This document shows positions 34,991-38,374 of a stretch of DNA of 38,374 nucleotides, one piece after another. The DNA comes from Microbacterium sp. MYb72 (GTDB lineage Bacteria; Actinomycetota; Actinomycetes; Actinomycetales; Microbacteriaceae). The DNA lies in contig NZ_PCOT01000035.1 of NCBI RefSeq assembly GCF_002979415.1, positions 1-38,374 on the forward strand, written 5' to 3'. Position 1 is the first letter of the stretch, and each line of letters opens with the position of its first letter. The position numbers and the translations under genes are program-made. The notes under the pieces are model-generated. The model saw nothing but the letters and a program-made list of their open reading frames with translations, did no database searches and was not told the DNA's origin.

Positions 34991-35160
34991 CGGGACGCCG
35001 TGGTCTCGCGCTGGTCGAGCTTGGCTCCGCTCTCCAGACGACGCGACAGGTCTTCGTGCAGTGCCGAGTACGCCTCGGCGCGATCGGCGAGCGGCTGTCC
35101 TTCGATCAGACGCAAGCGGCTCCACAGGCCGTCAGTCGGCGCAGTCGTCTCTTCGCTCAC
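34987..35160 (-). CDS. small conserved-type protein between HAD and tlyA genes (57 aa, GTG start)
   Basis: Starts at GTG 35160 and ends in a TGA overlapping the tlyA ATG. The sequence is one or two amphipathic helices: LWSRLRLIEGQPLADRAEAY, then SALHEDLSRRLESGAK. Such short proteins occur at this position in related genomes as far as I recall, but I know of no function. Its ribosome site is weak (AGAAG). Confidence 0.7.
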   Translation of the reverse strand: MSEETTAPTDGLWSRLRLIEGQPLADRAEAYSALHEDLSRRLESGAKLDQRETTASR

Positions 35161-35204
35161 GCTTCTACTGTACGCGGGAGGTCGGACACGCCGTCCGCGC
35201 CACG

Positions 35205-36242
35205 TCAGGGTCGGTGGAAAGGATCGTCGTACAGACGTTCGGGGACGCGCAGCACGAACACCGGCGTTCCGGAGGCCCAGATCGCGGATGCTCCGGCGCG
35301 GAGCAGGTCGATCTGCGCGTCGCCCTCGGCGAGGATCTCGACGTCTCCCCCGGTCACGCGCACGCCGGCGCCGTTGACCCAGTGCCCGCCATCGCGCTGC
35401 ACACTCTCCGGATAGGGTTCGTGAAGCTCGCGGAGATCGCTGAGGATGTACGTGGGACGAGACCCCTCGGGGGCGGCGAGAACGTGCTTGGGCCGATCGA
35501 TCCCCGTGAGCACCAGAGCGGAGTCGATTCCCGCACGCACGGCGCCGAGGATGTCGGTGTCCAGTCGGTCGCCGATGAAGAGCGCCTGATGCGCGTCGAA
35601 ACGCGCCTTCGCCTCCTCGAAGATGGGCACCTCTGGCTTGCCCGCGACGGTCGCGAGCCGACCGATGGCGGTGTGCACAGCCGAGACCAGCGTGCCGTTG
35701 CCCGGGGCGACGCCGCGTTCACGCGGAATCGTCCAGTCGGTGTTCGTGGCGATCCACGGGATGCCGCCCTCGTCTTCAGGGAGCTTCAGTGCGAAGGCCG
35801 CCTCGGCGAGATCCGTCCATGCGACCTCAGGGGCGAACCCCTGCACCACAGCGGCCGGAGCATCCTCCGCGCTGCGGGTCACGACGTAGCCCGCCTTCTG
35901 CACCTCGTCGACGAGGCCGTCGCCGCCGACGACCATGATCGTCGCCGGAGCAGGGACCATGGTCGTGAGCAGGCGCATGGCGGCCTGCGGACTCGTGACC
36001 ACATCAGACGGAGCCACCGTGAGACCCAGCCCGCTGAGGTGCTCGGCGACCGCGGCATCCGTCCGGGACGCGTTGTTCGTGATGTAGCCGAGACGCGCAT
36101 GCTCCGCCGCCCGGTTCAGGCTCTCCACCGCGTACGGCAGGGCGCCCGGACCGGCGTAGACCACGCCGTCGAGATCGGCGAGCACGGTGTCGACGCCGTC
36201 CAACGGCGTGCGAAGCGACTGCTTCTTCGAGAACAACCCCAT
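35205..36242 (-). CDS. HAD-IIA family phosphatase (NagD-like)
   Basis: A 345-aa protein. Motif I is DLDGVVY (D23, D25), motif II YITNNASR, and the C-terminal motif IGDRLDTDILGAVRAG. The cap domain between them is of the C2 type seen in NagD, p-nitrophenyl phosphatases and phosphoglycolate phosphatases. The substrate cannot be told from sequence. Its start shares one base with the upstream stop (TGATG). The last 80 residues form an extra C-terminal part. A 44-bp gap separates it from the 57-aa gene. Confidence 0.9.
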   Translation of the reverse strand: MGLFSKKQSLRTPLDGVDTVLADLDGVVYAGPGALPYAVESLNRAAEHARLGYITNNASRTDAAVAEHLSGLGLTVAPSDVVTSPQAAMRLLTTMVPAPATIMVVGGDGLVDEVQKAGYVVTRSAEDAPAAVVQGFAPEVAWTDLAEAAFALKLPEDEGGIPWIATNTDWTIPRERGVAPGNGTLVSAVHTAIGRLATVAGKPEVPIFEEAKARFDAHQALFIGDRLDTDILGAVRAGIDSALVLTGIDRPKHVLAAPEGSRPTYILSDLRELHEPYPESVQRDGGHWVNGAGVRVTGGDVEILAEGDAQIDLLRAGASAIWASGTPVFVLRVPERLYDDPFHRP

Positions 36243-38272
36243 CAGGCGCTCTGGCCGTCGCCTGCGGAGTCGTCCTCCTGGTCTTCTGCTGCCTGCGCGT
36301 CGTCGTCTTCGCCGAGGAGCTCGCGGACCTCATCCTCGACGGACGGCTCGGCCGCGATCGCGCCATCGCGAGATGCGTCAGAGTCGGCTGCGTCGTCTAC
36401 AACTGCGTCGGTGCTCGCGGCGTCTGCGTCGGCGTCGGCATCGGCTGCTTCGGATGCGTCATCTGCGTCATGTGCGTCATCTGCGTCATCTGCGTCGTCT
36501 GCAGTGTCGTCGTCTGCAGTGTCGTCGTCTGCAGTGTCGTCTTCGTCTTCGTCCTCGATCAGGTGATCCTCGACGAAGATCTCCTCGTCGCCGGCCTCAT
36601 CGATGCCCAGCGCCTCTGCGGCGACTTCGGCTCGCTTCATCCAGAACTCGGCTTCCTCGGTGCGACCGAGGTCCTCGAGCACGGCCGCGCGGGCTGCGAA
36701 GAGAGCGGGGCTCCAGTCGAAGGCACGATCAGGATCGAGCTCGGGGATCTCCAGCTCGCCGAGGGCGAGCTCGAGGTCACCTTGGTCGAGGCGGGCGCCG
36801 GACATCGCGATTGCGAGGGCGACCCGCACCGGGGTTGCAAGCGACGTGCGGTCGACGGCTCGACCGGTCTCGAGAGCGCGGTCGGGGCGCCCGATGCCCC
36901 GCTCGCTGTCGACCATGAGCGCGATCTGGTCGTCGTTGCCGGAGATACGACGATAGGTGCGGAGCTCGCGCAGCGCGAGCGCGAAGTCCTCGGTCGCGTA
37001 CGCGGTGATGCCGAGAGTCTCGCGGACGATCGCGATGCGTCCTGCGCTCCGCGATGCGGCGAGAGCATGCTCGTGCGCGAGCTGGGGGTCTTCGTCGATG
37101 AGACGCGACGCCATCGCGAGATGGCGCGCGACCCGCTCGGCGTTCTCCTTGCTCAGTGTCTTGAGCTCGTTGCGGGCGGACGGGTGCAGATCGCGAGCGG
37201 TGACGTCCTCGGGGACCTCCGGATCGTTGTGCCGCGGACGGTCACCGCCGGCCTGCGGCGCCCTGTCCCGTCCTGCTCCCCCGCGCTGCGGGAACGAGCG
37301 GTTGCTTCGTTCACGATCGTTGTCGCGGCCGTAGCCGCCTTCGCGACGGGGTGCGCCACTGTCGCGGTTGTACCCGCCATCACGGCGGGGCGCTGCACCG
37401 TCGCGGTTGTAGCCACCCTCGCGACGAGGGGCGCCACTGTCGCGGTTGTAGCCACCCTCACGGCGGGGCGCTGCACCGTCGCGGTTGTAACCACCCTCAC
37501 GGCGCGGGGCACCACCGTCACGGCGCGGGGCGCCACCGTCACGGTTGTAGCCGCCCTCACGGCGGGGCGCTGCACCGTCACGGTTGTAACCACCCTCACG
37601 GCGGGGCGCTGCACCGTCGCGGTTGTAGCCACCCTCGCGACGGGGAGCGCCACCGTCGCGGTTGTAGCCACCTTCGCGACGGGGAGCGCCACCGTCGCGG
37701 TTGTAGCCACCTTCGCGTCGCGGGGCGCCACCGTCACGGTTGAACCCGCCCTCACGGCGGGGCGCTGCACCGTCACGGTTGTAACCACCCTCACGACGAG
37801 GGGCACCACCATCACGGTTGTAACCACCCTCACGGCGGGGCGCTGCACCGTCACGGCGGGGCGCTGCACCATCACGGCGGGGCGCTGCACCATCACGGCT
37901 GTACCCGCCCTCACGACGAGGGGCAACACCATCACGGCTGTACCCGCCCTCACGACGAGGAGCAACACCATCACGGTTGTACCCGCCCTCACGACGAGGG
38001 GCACCACCATCACGGCTGTAACCACCCTCACGACGGGGCGCTGCACCGTCACGGCGGGGCGCTGCACCGTCACGGTTGTACCCACCCTCACGGCGCGGGG
38101 CACCACCGTCACGGTTGTAACCACCCTCACGGCGCGGGGCACCACCGTCACGGTTATACCCACCCTCACGACGAGGAGCACCACCGTTGCGGGGGGAACC
38201 TCCGCCGGAAGATCGGTCTCCGCGCGGTCCGCTATCGTTGCGACGCGGACGGCGCTCTTCCTCTTCCGACAT
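36242..38272 (-). CDS. Arg/Gly-rich repeat protein with TPR-like core and acidic tail
   Basis: A 676-aa protein in three parts. Residues 34-318 are a tandem repeat of RREGGYNRDGGAP, basic and rich in Gly, Tyr and Asn. Residues about 345-560 are helix pairs resembling TPRs, starting with DLHPSARNELKTLSKENAER and including ALRELRTYRRISGNDDQ and LEDLGRTEEAEFWMKRAE. The last 110 residues are Asp/Ala-rich and strongly acidic. The core is a known actinobacterial family without firm function. The charged ends suggest binding to RNA or self-association (inference). GGGAG lies before the ATG. It is the first gene after the rRNA operon and overlaps the HAD gene. Confidence 0.85.
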   Translation of the reverse strand: MSEEEERRPRRNDSGPRGDRSSGGGSPRNGGAPRREGGYNRDGGAPRREGGYNRDGGAPRREGGYNRDGAAPRRDGAAPRREGGYSRDGGAPRREGGYNRDGVAPRREGGYSRDGVAPRREGGYSRDGAAPRRDGAAPRRDGAAPRREGGYNRDGGAPRREGGYNRDGAAPRREGGFNRDGGAPRREGGYNRDGGAPRREGGYNRDGGAPRREGGYNRDGAAPRREGGYNRDGAAPRREGGYNRDGGAPRRDGGAPRREGGYNRDGAAPRREGGYNRDSGAPRREGGYNRDGAAPRRDGGYNRDSGAPRREGGYGRDNDRERSNRSFPQRGGAGRDRAPQAGGDRPRHNDPEVPEDVTARDLHPSARNELKTLSKENAERVARHLAMASRLIDEDPQLAHEHALAASRSAGRIAIVRETLGITAYATEDFALALRELRTYRRISGNDDQIALMVDSERGIGRPDRALETGRAVDRTSLATPVRVALAIAMSGARLDQGDLELALGELEIPELDPDRAFDWSPALFAARAAVLEDLGRTEEAEFWMKRAEVAAEALGIDEAGDEEIFVEDHLIEDEDEDDTADDDTADDDTADDADDADDAHDADDASEAADADADADAASTDAVVDDAADSDASRDGAIAAEPSVEDEVRELLGEDDDAQAAEDQEDDSAGDGQSA
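37319..38173 (-). repeat. coding tandem repeat, 39-bp unit
   Basis: About twenty 39-bp units (13 codons) with four 21-bp short units (RRDGAAP or RRDGGAP) interspersed. Variation is mostly Gly/Ala/Val at unit position 11 and Asn/Ser at position 7. All length changes keep the frame. The array probably varies in copy number between strains. Confidence 0.95.
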
Positions 38273-38301
38273 GATGCTCCCTGTTTTGTTCGTGTAAATG
38301 C

Positions 38302-38333
38302 AAAATGGCCACCCAGCGATGGGTGGCCATTTT
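38302..38333 (-). terminator. rRNA operon terminator
   Basis: A perfect 14-bp stem, AAAATGGCCACCCA against its complement, with a 4-nt loop. It lies just after the 5S 3' end in the direction of rRNA transcription and ends in T residues, as an intrinsic terminator does. Confidence 0.9.
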
Positions 38334-38344
38334 GACTAAAAGGA

Positions 38345-38374
38345 GTCCGGCGGTGTCCTACTCTCCCACAGGGT
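38345..38374 (-). rRNA. rrf: 5S rRNA, 3' end only
   Basis: The minus strand reads GGGAGAGTAGGACACCGCCG just before the terminator, the conserved 3' arm of actinobacterial 5S rRNA. The rest of the gene, and presumably 23S and 16S, lie beyond the right edge. The exact 3' end is uncertain by a few bases. Confidence 0.9.

Noticed and set aside
37319..38173. possible CRISPR array because of regular repeats
   Set aside because: The units are contiguous with no unique spacers, stay in frame in a protein, and there are no cas genes.
36470..38335. 621-codon plus-strand and 343-codon alternate minus frame over the repeat protein
   Set aside because: The 39-bp repeat is a multiple of three and lacks stops in several frames, so these frames stay open by chance. 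Only the RREGGYNRDGGAP frame continues into a conserved core.

Overview
The window is high-GC DNA from an actinobacterium, most likely Microbacterium or another Microbacteriaceae. The reasons are the gene order parA-scpA-scpB-rluB-tyrA-cmk-der and recN-nadK-tlyA-HAD, a DUF222/HNH (13E12-type) gene, a NUDIX-NYN fusion, and many GTG starts with ATGA/GTGA stop-start overlaps. The right edge lies inside a 5S rRNA gene and the left edge lies exactly in a 61-bp inverted repeat. The window may therefore be one whole draft contig that ends at repeats (inference).

Layout. (1) 1-4577: the right-hand part of an integrative element next to a tRNA-Pro(GGG) gene. A leftward module holds an excisionase-like HTH protein, a replication-initiator-like wHTH protein with iteron-like repeats inside its gene, a small wHTH protein and a zinc-binding HNH-like protein that runs off the window. 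A rightward module holds an HTH protein, a 15-codon ORF, a 60-aa protein and a tyrosine integrase. Almost every junction is an ATGA overlap. The far attachment site is outside the window. (2) 4688-8354: rightward GNAT, hypothetical, lysoplasmalogenase, S4 RNA-binding and DUF222/HNH genes. (3) 8657-16405: leftward NUDIX-NYN, der, cmk, tyrA, rluB, scpB, scpA and parA. (4) 16450-23230: a leftward catabolic operon (permease, FadR-type regulator, glutamine-synthetase-like ligase, aldehyde dehydrogenase, SDR, gamma-glutamyl hydrolase). The gene set looks like a gamma-glutamylation route for an amine, more likely an amino alcohol than a diamine because it has an SDR and no amine oxidase. (5) 23563-28270: a leftward lipoprotein, membrane-fusion protein, ABC ATPase and MacB-like permease, with a perfect palindrome at the promoter. 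(6) 28385-38272: a long leftward run of xerD, NUDIX, pyrG, recN, nadK, tlyA, a 57-aa protein, a HAD phosphatase and a protein with an Arg/Gly-rich repeat domain, TPR-like helices and an acidic tail. A terminator and the 3' end of a leftward rRNA operon follow.

The most unusual signal is repeated in five places. At the end of a leftward gene, a short segment that includes its last codons and stop codon is tandemly copied downstream. At scpB-rluB this makes three consecutive 22-codon mini-ORFs with an exact 65-bp period. Each overlaps its neighbours by ATGA or GTGA, and each ends like ScpB. At glnA-aldehyde dehydrogenase it makes two more such mini-ORFs (periods 65 and 74 bp), each ending like the ligase. 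At parA-scpA the copies are fused in frame to the ScpA N-terminus. At the NUDIX-NYN and macB-like genes the copies are non-coding. The coupled form resembles mycobacterial MIRUs in topology, but here each locus carries copies of its own host gene's end.
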